A stretch of 64,000 nt of DNA. It comes from Phycisphaerae bacterium. GTDB lineage: Bacteria > Planctomycetota > Phycisphaerae > UBA1845 > Fen-1342. The notes under the pieces are model-generated. The model ran no database searches and had not been told where the DNA came from. It saw nothing but the letters and a program-made list of their open reading frames with translations. The position numbers and the translations under genes were made by a program. Position 1 is the stretch's first letter. The number at the start of each line of letters is the position of its first letter. Location of the stretch: assembly GCA_017999985.1 (NCBI GenBank), contig JAGNKU010000003.1, positions 307,139-371,138 on the forward strand. Reading direction: 5' to 3'. This document shows positions 18,255-26,687 of this stretch, piece after piece.

Positions 18255-19850
18255 GTGTCTCACCCGCTCGACTCGGCAATCGTCATCGGTTACTTCGTGG
18301 CGGTGTTCTTCGCCGGTGCGTTGCTGGCCCGGCGCTTCGCGCGGCGCGCGACCAGCGAGTTTCTCACCGGCGGCCGGACTTTCACGTGGCGGCAGACCGG
18401 GTTGACGCTGGTCGCGTTCGCCGTGGATCCGACTTACATGGGCATGGCGGGCGTGGCCTTCCTCTGGGGCATGTATCTCTCGCAGTGGATCGCCGTGCAC
18501 ATCTGGTTCACGAGCTGGGTGGCGGCGATGTTCCTGGTGCCGATCTACTGGCGCACGCGGATCGTCACCACGCCGGAATACCTGGAGCGGCGTTTCAACC
18601 CGCAGTGCCGGGCGTTGTTCTCGTTGCTGATGGCCGCGATTCTGGTCATTATCCTGACCAGCGCGGTGTACCTGGGCGCGCTGCTGGTCTCACGCATGCT
18701 TGGCTGGCGGCTGTACGTCAGCGTGGGCGCGATTGTCGTCGTCTGCACGTTCTACGTCGTGGTCGGTGGACTCCGCACGGTGCTCACGCTCGATGTGTAC
18801 CAGGGGGCGATCCTGCTGGTCACGCTATTCGTTGTTGCCTGGCGCGTCCTGGCGGAGGTCGGCGGCCTGCGCGGGCTCGCGACCCTCACTGTACCGGGTA
18901 ATGCGGGCGTGCCGGTCGGCAGCCTCGTCCCGCCGTTGAGCGATGAGCTACGTTTCAAGACCATGTTCGCGGCGCCGGCGATCCTGGTCTGGGCCACGGT
19001 GGCCGGGCTCTCGTGGATCGCGTGCAACTTCGGGACCGTCCAGCGCCTGCTCGCGTCGCGCTCGGAGCGCGATGCGCAGAAGAGCCTGCTGTTCCTGGCC
19101 GTGCTGGCCAACATCGCGTGCTTCCTGACGTTCGCGGTCGGTGCGGGGATGCGCAAGCTCTCGCCCAACAGCGTGGCCGATGAGGCGTTCATGGAAGTGA
19201 TGCTCACGATGTTCCCGGTGGGCGTCCGCGGCCTGCTGGTGGCTGGCATCATGGCCGCGCTGCTCTCGACCGCGGACGGATTGCTGACCGCGTCCAGCAC
19301 GCTGCTCACGCGCGACATCTACGCGCGGTTCATCCAGCGCGGCGCGCCGGAGCGCGAAATCAAGCTCGTGACTCGCGTGCTCGAAGCCGCCGTGATGCTC
19401 GTGGCGCTGGCCCTCCTCCCGGTCGTGGCCCGGGCGCAGTCCGCCGTGACGTTCGTCCAGGACTTCTTCGGCGATCTACTGGGGGTCGTCGTGGCCCTCT
19501 ATGTCGTCGGCATCTTCTCGCGCCGCGCGACGGCCCGGGCGGCGCTGGTGGCGATGATCACCGCCCTCCTGCTCGTGGTCGGGCTGCACATCTGGAGCGA
19601 CTGGAACTTCGCCTACCGCGGCTTTCTGTCGTTCCTGTGCGCCGTCGTCATGACGCTCGTGTTGAGTCGTTTCGAACCACCGCCCGAGCGTGCGCAACTG
19701 ACAAACCTTACCGTGCACACGGTCGAAGACGCGCCGGGTCCGTGGGTGGGGCTGAAGGCCTGGCCGGGTCTCTGGAAATGGGCGCTGGGTATCAGCCTTG
19801 GCTGGTTCGCGTTCACCGCGCTTTGGGAGTGGTACGGCCGGACGCGCTGA
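18255..19850 (+). CDS. Sodium:solute symporter family protein (SSS)
   Basis: The 531-residue integral membrane protein has about 13 hydrophobic helices. It starts LDSAIVIGYFVAVFFAGALL and carries the SSS hallmark TSEFLTGGRTFTWRQTGLTL in the first cytoplasmic loop. The later helix region GLLVAGIMAALLSTADGLLTASSTLLTRDIY is the conserved core that follows the sodium site in SglT/PutP-like transporters. It probably imports a sugar or organic acid with sodium. The start is a GTG preceded by GGAGG four bases upstream. It is a single gene between oppositely oriented units. Confidence 0.88.
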   Translation: MSHPLDSAIVIGYFVAVFFAGALLARRFARRATSEFLTGGRTFTWRQTGLTLVAFAVDPTYMGMAGVAFLWGMYLSQWIAVHIWFTSWVAAMFLVPIYWRTRIVTTPEYLERRFNPQCRALFSLLMAAILVIILTSAVYLGALLVSRMLGWRLYVSVGAIVVVCTFYVVVGGLRTVLTLDVYQGAILLVTLFVVAWRVLAEVGGLRGLATLTVPGNAGVPVGSLVPPLSDELRFKTMFAAPAILVWATVAGLSWIACNFGTVQRLLASRSERDAQKSLLFLAVLANIACFLTFAVGAGMRKLSPNSVADEAFMEVMLTMFPVGVRGLLVAGIMAALLSTADGLLTASSTLLTRDIYARFIQRGAPEREIKLVTRVLEAAVMLVALALLPVVARAQSAVTFVQDFFGDLLGVVVALYVVGIFSRRATARAALVAMITALLLVVGLHIWSDWNFAYRGFLSFLCAVVMTLVLSRFEPPPERAQLTNLTVHTVEDAPGPWVGLKAWPGLWKWALGISLGWFAFTALWEWYGRTR

Positions 19851-19910
19851 GCCCACGTCGCGATGCGGCACGCAGGCCCGCGCCGTGCACGTCCCCGGCC
19901 GGGAGCCCGG

Positions 19911-20921
19911 CTACGGCGGGCACGTCCGCAGGTGTTTGAGCAGTTGATCCAGCGGGCAAGTCGCCAGCGCGACGAAGCGGTCCGCGCCGCCGTAGTACAC
20001 GTGCAACACGCCATCGATGACGACCTTGCCGCACGGAAACACGCAGCCGGCGTACATGCCGTCGACCTCGTAATCCATCTCGGGCTGCAGCAGCCAGTCC
20101 GGCGTGCGATGCAGCACCCGTGTCGGTTCGTCGAGCTTCAGCAGCAGGGCACCGAGTCGATACCGGCTGTCGGGGCCGACCGCGTGGTAGAGCGTCAGCC
20201 AACCGTACTCGGTTCGCAGCGGTGGCGTGTTTGCCCCCATCTTCTGCTCCCAGGGCTGCCTGGCCGTGCAAAGCAAGCGCGAATCGCGCAGGCTCAGCAG
20301 ATCCTGCCCGTGTGCGATCCAGATGGACGGGTAGTCGGTCCCGAAGCCGCGGCCTATCCATTCCATTGGCCGATGCAGCATCCAGAACTCGCCCCCGATC
20401 TTCTCCGGAAACAGAATTGCGTCACGGTCGTCAACCAGCGCGTCGGTGATCCGGCCCGCGCGGATGAATTTCTTGAAATCCCGCGTGATCGCCAGCCCGG
20501 TCCCGGTCGCGTTCGACCGCAACCGGCGCGGGAACTCCGGCGGGCACTTCGGCGCGCGGTAGGGGGCATGATCATTCAGCCAGTACTGCCCCGGCGGAAA
20601 CGGGCGGCTGGCGTAGGTAATGTAGAAGTAGTCGTGCATCTTGACGATGCGCGCATCCTCGACGCAGCCCGCGTCGAACCCGTCGCGGCTCGGCTCGAAG
20701 ACCGGGTCGGGCTCGCACTCGAAGTGGCGTCCATCGCGACTGTGGGCCAGCCCCAGCCGGATGACGTGCTGCTCGTCGAAACCCGCGGCGCGGTACAGCA
20801 GCAGCACTTCGCGCCGCTGCTCGTCGTACCACGCCCCGGGATTGGTCGTGACCATGGATTCCCAGGGGTGCGCCGGGTTCGGCCGCAGGATCGGGTTGCC
20901 TTCGTAACGCTCTAACTTCAT
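19911..20921 (-). CDS. GH130-type glycosidase/phosphorylase
   Basis: The 336-residue protein is a five-bladed beta-propeller of the GH130 type. It starts LERYEGNPILRPNPAHPWES and continues with TTNPGAWYDEQRREVLLLYR and GCVEDARIVKMHDYFYITYA, where the Asp in VEDAR is the conserved acid. The family cleaves or phosphorolyses beta-mannosides and related links. There is no signal peptide, so it acts in the cytoplasm on imported oligosaccharides. It follows the symporter gene by 11 bp and is the last gene of the minus-strand operon. The ATG at 20921 is right at the family N-terminus. Confidence 0.85.
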   Translation of the reverse strand: MKLERYEGNPILRPNPAHPWESMVTTNPGAWYDEQRREVLLLYRAAGFDEQHVIRLGLAHSRDGRHFECEPDPVFEPSRDGFDAGCVEDARIVKMHDYFYITYASRPFPPGQYWLNDHAPYRAPKCPPEFPRRLRSNATGTGLAITRDFKKFIRAGRITDALVDDRDAILFPEKIGGEFWMLHRPMEWIGRGFGTDYPSIWIAHGQDLLSLRDSRLLCTARQPWEQKMGANTPPLRTEYGWLTLYHAVGPDSRYRLGALLLKLDEPTRVLHRTPDWLLQPEMDYEVDGMYAGCVFPCGKVVIDGVLHVYYGGADRFVALATCPLDQLLKHLRTCPP

Positions 20922-20932
20922 GACACGACTTT

Positions 20933-22945
20933 CTATGCCTCCGCGGCCACAGGCGCTGCCGAATCGGGCCCGGTAGCCGTGCGCGGGGACGGGGACGGGA
21001 GGTTGCGGTACCAGAATACATACAGGCCCGCACAGCTCAGCACAAACAGCGCAGTCGAAATCCAGCCGGCCGCATACCGGCCGATCATGAACTGCATCGG
21101 CGCCAGGTACATCGTGATCATCCACACGAACGCGATCGGCAGCGCGATGAGGTCGTTGCGGTGCTCGCGGCGGGTCGCGGCCCGCAGTTCCGGCGTGAGG
21201 AGCTGCAGATGCTGGCCCCAGAAACCGAACGGCCGCGTCATCCGGTAGAAGCGCTCGAGCACGGGCGCGGGCGTCGGATCGCCGAGGTACGTGCCGAGGA
21301 TCGCCAGGACCAGCGAGATCGGCGTGAGCACCAGGAACTGGGTGACCTCGCTCAAGGCCTGCTCGGGGTATTTCGTGTTGTAGACCATGACCAGCAGGGC
21401 GGCGACCAGGCCGCCGAACATGCCAGCGGCGAAGCCGGTCCCGTTGAAGCGCCACCAATAGAAGCGCAGCAGCAGGGGCATGCCCATCCCAGAGGCCAGG
21501 CCCATCGTGATCCAGCCCCAGATGGAGTTGATGTCAGCCACCAGGTACGCCACCGCGAACGAGACGCCAATGAGCACGGCGCAGAACGCGTACGTACTCA
21601 TCAGCAGCTCGCGCGTGTTCGCCAGCGGCCGCAGGAACGGCTTGTACAGGTCATTCGTCCACATGGCCGCGGCTTTGTTCACCGTCACGTTGAACGTCGA
21701 GAGCGACGCGGCCATGAGGGCCACCAGGATCAACCCACGCACGCCGGCTGGAATGGTGTGGATGATGACGGCGGGGACGATACGCTCGGCGTTCACTGTG
21801 CCTTCGTAGCTGAGCAATTCGAGCCGGTCGGCCCAGCCAGCGCCTAGCACCTGCTGCAGCGACGCCACCAAAGCGGTGTGCTGGTCGGGGTGCAGCTTGA
21901 TCTGGCTGAGGACCTCGCGCCAGGTCGCCGGATTGGCCGGCACGTGCTCCTTGATCAGGGCGGTGGCCTGGGCGATCTGACCCGGGTCGGGGAAGAAGCT
22001 CTGGACGAGGTAGATGCCCAGAATGGCGAAGGCGATCATGAACGGCCAGCGTGCCAGCATCAGCGTGGACCACAGCCAGGCGAGCAGCCCGCATTCGCGC
22101 TCGTCGCGCGCGGCGAAGAACTGCGGCTCGTGGCCGGTCCCAAAGCCGCTGATAATGAGCTTGTTAATGACCAGGAAGACCATCGTGTAGAGGAACAGAT
22201 GCTCGTATTGCCCGTAGCCGGGCGGGACCGTGGCTTGCCAGTTCGGGAAGGAATACGCCCATTCTTTCGCCCCGGTCACCGTCTGGGCAAGCTGCGCGAA
22301 CGTTCCCGGATCGTCCATGCGCGCGATGGCCAACACGCTGATGATGACGATCCCGATCACGATCAGGGCACACTGGAACAAGTCTGCAAACACGACGCCG
22401 TACAGCCCCGACGCCACCGTGCTGACTGCCGCCGCCAGGACGAGCACGAGTGAGCACTGGAACGGCGTGAAGGGGACGAACTGCGAGATAAACATGCCCG
22501 TGCCCACGGCGAGGTACGTCAACATGCTGGCCGTGAAGACGATGAACACGATCGCCGTCGCGACACGGGCAAACTTGCCGCCCTGCCCGTCACCGAACCG
22601 AAACGTCATCCACTCCGCCACGGTCATGCACCCGGACCGGCGATGCCACTTCCCGGTCCAGATCATCTGGCAGAGCATCGCCAGCGACAGGCCGCCGCGA
22701 AACTCGATGAACAGGCCGCGCGGCCCGAAGATGTACAGGAGCGAGATGATGAGCATCGTTCCGGCCAGGTCGAGGGAGTAACCCATGCCGGAGATGCCGA
22801 GCATCCACCACGGAAGGCTCTTCTCGGCGAGGAAATAGGAGTTCATGTTGCGCGAGGCGAGCCGGCGGAACCACAGGCCCAGCGCCACCAGGCCCACGAT
22901 GTACAGCCCGATGATTGAGTAATCCAGGGCATTCAGCGTCGTCAT
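20933..22945 (-). CDS. Sodium:solute symporter family protein (SSS), operon member
   Basis: The 670-residue transporter has 14-15 predicted helices. It begins LDYSIIGLYIVGLVALGLWF with the SSS loop NMNSYFLAEKSLPWWMLGIS. The core helix region GLILVALMAASLSTFNVTVNKAAAMWTNDLY is the sodium-site neighbourhood. A long C-terminal part (after about 600) extends beyond usual SSS length. Its place between a secreted GH5-like hydrolase and a cytoplasmic GH130 suggests it imports the released manno- or gluco-oligosaccharide. Confidence 0.88.
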   Translation of the reverse strand: MTTLNALDYSIIGLYIVGLVALGLWFRRLASRNMNSYFLAEKSLPWWMLGISGMGYSLDLAGTMLIISLLYIFGPRGLFIEFRGGLSLAMLCQMIWTGKWHRRSGCMTVAEWMTFRFGDGQGGKFARVATAIVFIVFTASMLTYLAVGTGMFISQFVPFTPFQCSLVLVLAAAVSTVASGLYGVVFADLFQCALIVIGIVIISVLAIARMDDPGTFAQLAQTVTGAKEWAYSFPNWQATVPPGYGQYEHLFLYTMVFLVINKLIISGFGTGHEPQFFAARDERECGLLAWLWSTLMLARWPFMIAFAILGIYLVQSFFPDPGQIAQATALIKEHVPANPATWREVLSQIKLHPDQHTALVASLQQVLGAGWADRLELLSYEGTVNAERIVPAVIIHTIPAGVRGLILVALMAASLSTFNVTVNKAAAMWTNDLYKPFLRPLANTRELLMSTYAFCAVLIGVSFAVAYLVADINSIWGWITMGLASGMGMPLLLRFYWWRFNGTGFAAGMFGGLVAALLVMVYNTKYPEQALSEVTQFLVLTPISLVLAILGTYLGDPTPAPVLERFYRMTRPFGFWGQHLQLLTPELRAATRREHRNDLIALPIAFVWMITMYLAPMQFMIGRYAAGWISTALFVLSCAGLYVFWYRNLPSPSPRTATGPDSAAPVAAEA

Positions 22946-22960
22946 CGCACGCAGGGCCTC

Positions 22961-24496
22961 TTACTTTGCACCCGTTGTCAGGATCACCAGCGCGCCGGCG
23001 GGAATCTCCACGGTCAGACCCTCCGCGAGCCGCACATCCGCCTGCTGGCCCGCGGGGCCGGGAAAGATGTCATGCCCGTTGGCGTCCACGGTCTCGGGCC
23101 AGCAATCCACGCGGTTGTCATTGTCCGCGTCGATGTACTTCCATTCTTCGAGCGTTACGGCGTCCGTCGCCGCCGGGGCCTCGATCCGCAGGCGCCGCGG
23201 CCATTGGTCGTGGTTGACGATCGCGATCGAATAGCCGCCTGCGGACGCGAGCTGTGCCGCCGCGACGCGCAAGCCGGGGATGCCCGTGGCCTCGACCTCC
23301 ACCGGCCGGCAGCCGGCCGGGAAGGTGCGGGCCAGCGCCGCCCACGCGAAGAACCAGGGCCGGAGCTGCTCCTCCTCCGGGTGGCCGTGCTCCGCGCCGA
23401 GGATGTTCCACATCCCCCAGATCTTGCGGCGCTCGTAGGCGTCGGCCGGAAGCTGCTCGTCCAGGCTGTTCATGCACTCCTCGCCGTCGCCCAGGAAGTA
23501 CATGGCGTCGTCGAGGTCCCACGCGATCACGCCGCTGACGCCGGCCCGCAGCGCCTGGATCGCGGCGTCCGCCATGGCCAGGCCATACCAGAAGCGGAAG
23601 ACGTCCGGGTTCTGGTCGCGCTTGGTCTTGCCGTCCATGATGCCGAGTTCGCCGAGGATGAACCGCTTGCCGGGATCAGCGCGGTTGATCTGCCGCAACT
23701 GCTCGCGGGCATAGAGTTCGAGCAGTCCGCGGCGGATCTCCTCGCGAAACACGTACCAGTGCTCGTCATAGATCCCGGTGAGCCGCCGCAGGGCTGGGTC
23801 GCGCAGCGCGCGCGTCGTCAAGTCGCGATCGCCGTCGGGTGCGGCAATCCGGATGTCGCGCTCCAGCCCGCGCTGGCGCAGTTCCTGCTCCAGGTTCAGC
23901 AGGGCCGCGCGCCAGTCCTCCGGCGTGATGTTGCTCCACGACCCGTGCGGCTCGTTGATCAGGTTGTAGTAGCGGATGCAGGTGTACTTGCGCTCCCGGA
24001 GAAAATAGGCAATGGACTCGCCCACGATCTGCGTCCAGCGCGGGTCGGCGCTTGCCAGGTTGAGTTCGCGACCGCTGGGACGCGCCCACTCGCCGAGCAG
24101 CACCGTCGTTCCGTTCCGCTCGCAGAAATCGAGCAGCCGCTGGAGCTTCTGCATGTACAGCGTGTTCCAGTCGTACACCGGCTGGCCGCGCGCATCGAAG
24201 CCGCGGCAGTACCAGAACGCATCCAGCATCACGCGGCTGAGCGGCAGGCGCAGGAACTCAACCCGCCGAAAGACTTTGGCCCAGTCCTCCGGTGACAGGT
24301 CATGCCAGGGGTACGACGCCCACTGCACGCCGATCCCGAGAAACTCGGTGGTTACCGGCTCGGCAAATTCGATGCGGACCGTGGCGTCGAGCTTGGCGCC
24401 GTCGGCGGCGGCGCCCGCCGCGCCGCGCGGCGCGGCGCAACCGTGGTTGGTAGCGGCACAAGTCAACACGAGCGCGATTCTCCAGGCGTGCATCAC
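22961..24496 (-). CDS. Secreted clan GH-A glycoside hydrolase (GH5/GH39-like)
   Basis: The 511-residue protein has a signal-like N-terminus (RIALVLTCAATNHGCAAP), possibly a weak lipobox. A TIM barrel runs from about 45 to 400. Clan GH-A landmarks are present: IRYYNLINEPHGSW with the acid/base Glu in NEP, and RFILGELGIMDG with the nucleophile Glu. The C-terminal region (about 400-511) looks like a small beta-sandwich common in GH39/GH5. Substrate is unknown; beta-mannan or glucan would fit the GH130 partner. It lies 15 bp from the symporter gene and 21 bp from the dockerin hydrolase gene. Confidence 0.78.
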   Translation of the reverse strand: MMHAWRIALVLTCAATNHGCAAPRGAAGAAADGAKLDATVRIEFAEPVTTEFLGIGVQWASYPWHDLSPEDWAKVFRRVEFLRLPLSRVMLDAFWYCRGFDARGQPVYDWNTLYMQKLQRLLDFCERNGTTVLLGEWARPSGRELNLASADPRWTQIVGESIAYFLRERKYTCIRYYNLINEPHGSWSNITPEDWRAALLNLEQELRQRGLERDIRIAAPDGDRDLTTRALRDPALRRLTGIYDEHWYVFREEIRRGLLELYAREQLRQINRADPGKRFILGELGIMDGKTKRDQNPDVFRFWYGLAMADAAIQALRAGVSGVIAWDLDDAMYFLGDGEECMNSLDEQLPADAYERRKIWGMWNILGAEHGHPEEEQLRPWFFAWAALARTFPAGCRPVEVEATGIPGLRVAAAQLASAGGYSIAIVNHDQWPRRLRIEAPAATDAVTLEEWKYIDADNDNRVDCWPETVDANGHDIFPGPAGQQADVRLAEGLTVEIPAGALVILTTGAK

Positions 24497-24517
24497 GGTC
24501 CCTTGTGTCTTGAAGGT

Positions 24518-26596
24518 CTACGGCGCGAGCGCACGCTGCAGGAGCGCATAGTCGCTCAGGTCTGTGTCGGCGTCGCCGTCTGCATCCATGCACACGCAAC
24601 CCATGCCCGGTGGCACCGCCGGGCCGGACAGGCAGGCGGCGAGCACGAACAGGTCCCCCGCGGCCACCGTGCCGTCGCCGTCGAAGTCCAGCTCCGCCTG
24701 TGTCACGGTCGCGACAACCGTGAGCGTGCTCAAAGCGGGCAGGGTGACCGTCAGTTCGAAGTTGGCGTCGAATGCCACGCTGCGAGCTTGGGCTTCGCCG
24801 ACATCCGGTTCGCCGATCGCCGGATCGCCGGCGTAGGTCTGCACGAAGGCCGTCGCGGACCGAACGTCGACGCACGCGACATTGGTCAGTCGGACGGTGG
24901 CGGTCTGGGTCGTGGCGGTCTCGTTGGCCAGGCCGATCACCAGCCGGTTGCCGAGCAGGTAAGCCCCGGTGTATACGCCGGGATGCTCACCGGCGGCCAC
25001 CAGCGGTGTGCCGCCCACCGGGATCTCCGGGTAGAGCGTCTCCAAGGCGCCGTACACGGGCTTCGGACTGGCCCACAAGTCGATCAAACCCCACGCCTTC
25101 CCGACCTGCTGCACCGCCGACGGAAAGTCGAGCAACTGCCAGATGAACGGCGCGTTTGTCCCGGCGTTCAGCAGACCCAGCGTGTTCCCGAAGACCCGCA
25201 CCGCGTAGGGCATGGTGTTCGTCACGCTGTAGTAGGGGAACACGGCGTTCGGGTCCCACTCGCCATAGTCATCGGCGTTGGGGTACGTCACGCCGAACCA
25301 GGTGCGGTTGTGCGTGGCATACTCGGTCACGAACTGCGGCAGGTTCGGGTCGCGGGCCGTCGCGGCGTTGCCATACGCGGGCCACGCGTACTGGATGCAC
25401 GCCGGTCCGCAACTGTCGTAGCTGCCCCACGCGTGTGCCGACCAGATGTCGTGCGCGGCCACACCGGCGACATCGAGGGCGTTGAGGTAATAGGGCGCGT
25501 TGCTCAGGTTCGACGTGCCGGGGCCGACGATGCCGACGCCGCGCAGGTCCGGCGTCCCCCCGGCGCCGTCGTAGCTGTCTAGGCCCGCCCGCACCTGCTG
25601 GACGAGCAGGTTGTACTGTGCCGGCGTAATGCCGGTGCTCCACTGCCCGCCGCTGTCCGGCTCGTTCATCAGCTCGATGTATTCGATTGGGATGGCGTGC
25701 AGGTACAGGTCGTACACCTGCGCCACCCACCATTGCGCGAACGCCGGCAGCTGGGCGTCCAGCAGGCGGCCGTTGGCGTCCACGAACTGACTCGGAGCGC
25801 GCCAGATCATGTAGATCCACTTGATCCCGAGCTGGTCCGTGACCTGCCGGGTGGACTGCATCTGCGCCCACGTCGCGCTCTCCCGTTCGATCCGGATGTA
25901 GCGGATGTTGAGATTCTGCAGGGCCTGATACTGCTGGACCGCGTTGTAGCAGTACCCCCAGAGCTGCGCGCCGAAGCCCGCGAAGGCTGGCCCGCGAACG
26001 GCCAAGTCATACGTGATTGGCCCGGCCTCCACGCGCTCCAACACCGCGTCGTCAAAAATGCCCATCCCGCCGTCTGTCACGTTCGGCTGCATGAACACCA
26101 ACACAATGCCCGCGGTCGTCGTACCGGCCGGCGCAACGCCTTGCGGCCCCGGCGCCGGCCGCCATACATCGGCGGGCGGCGTGTTCGCGTCCAGAACTTT
26201 CAGGGATTGCGACGCCAGGATTGTGCCGCTGGCATTCTTGAACTCGAGCTTGATCCACAGCGAGCTGCTGCCGGTCAGGGGGGCACTTAGCGGGTTGTAC
26301 ACCCAGCACTCGGTGCGGAAAGTCTGCCCGCCGGCCGCCGGCACAAACTGGTGCACGCCGCCGGCGTGATAGGCGTCGTTGTACACCCCCGCCCCGCGCA
26401 GCACGCGCTCCCCGCCGTGCGCCGCGAAGCCCAGCTCAGCGGCCGCCACGCTCTGCATGTGGCCCCAGCCGCCATAGCCGGTCGGCCAGCCGGCGCTGTG
26501 CTGCTCGAACCCGGGATTGTTCAGCAGATTCTCTGCCGCAGCCAGCGCCGGCGTTAGCCAGCCGACGATGAGCACAATTCGCCACGCACGCGTCAA
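24518..26596 (-). CDS. Secreted glycoside hydrolase with N-terminal CBM-like domain and C-terminal dockerin-like domain
   Basis: The 692-residue protein has a signal peptide (IVLIVGWLTPALAAA). Residues about 22-190 form a CenC-like carbohydrate-binding sandwich (LLNNPGFEQHSAGWP). A TIM barrel follows (about 195-560) with YIELMNEPDSGGQW as acid/base motif and QFVTEYATHNR as likely nucleophile, as in GH30/GH5-type enzymes. Residues about 640-692 are dockerin-like: two calcium loops (DFDGDGTVAAGDL and DADGDADTDLSDYALLQRAL) flanking CLSGP and a second Cys pair. No cohesin gene is visible here. Confidence 0.8.
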   Translation of the reverse strand: MTRAWRIVLIVGWLTPALAAAENLLNNPGFEQHSAGWPTGYGGWGHMQSVAAAELGFAAHGGERVLRGAGVYNDAYHAGGVHQFVPAAGGQTFRTECWVYNPLSAPLTGSSSLWIKLEFKNASGTILASQSLKVLDANTPPADVWRPAPGPQGVAPAGTTTAGIVLVFMQPNVTDGGMGIFDDAVLERVEAGPITYDLAVRGPAFAGFGAQLWGYCYNAVQQYQALQNLNIRYIRIERESATWAQMQSTRQVTDQLGIKWIYMIWRAPSQFVDANGRLLDAQLPAFAQWWVAQVYDLYLHAIPIEYIELMNEPDSGGQWSTGITPAQYNLLVQQVRAGLDSYDGAGGTPDLRGVGIVGPGTSNLSNAPYYLNALDVAGVAAHDIWSAHAWGSYDSCGPACIQYAWPAYGNAATARDPNLPQFVTEYATHNRTWFGVTYPNADDYGEWDPNAVFPYYSVTNTMPYAVRVFGNTLGLLNAGTNAPFIWQLLDFPSAVQQVGKAWGLIDLWASPKPVYGALETLYPEIPVGGTPLVAAGEHPGVYTGAYLLGNRLVIGLANETATTQTATVRLTNVACVDVRSATAFVQTYAGDPAIGEPDVGEAQARSVAFDANFELTVTLPALSTLTVVATVTQAELDFDGDGTVAAGDLFVLAACLSGPAVPPGMGCVCMDADGDADTDLSDYALLQRALAP

Positions 26597-26687
26597 GACG
26601 CACTACTCCATACAGCGAGGGCGGGTCGCGTGAACAAACGCGACCCGCGACCTCCATCACCACCACGTGTCTCTGCCCAGCCGGTCG

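Noticed and set aside
20922..21458. Possible N-terminal extension of the GH130 gene
   Set aside because: The extension has no GH130 similarity and overlaps the symporter gene; the ATG at 20921 starts the domain.
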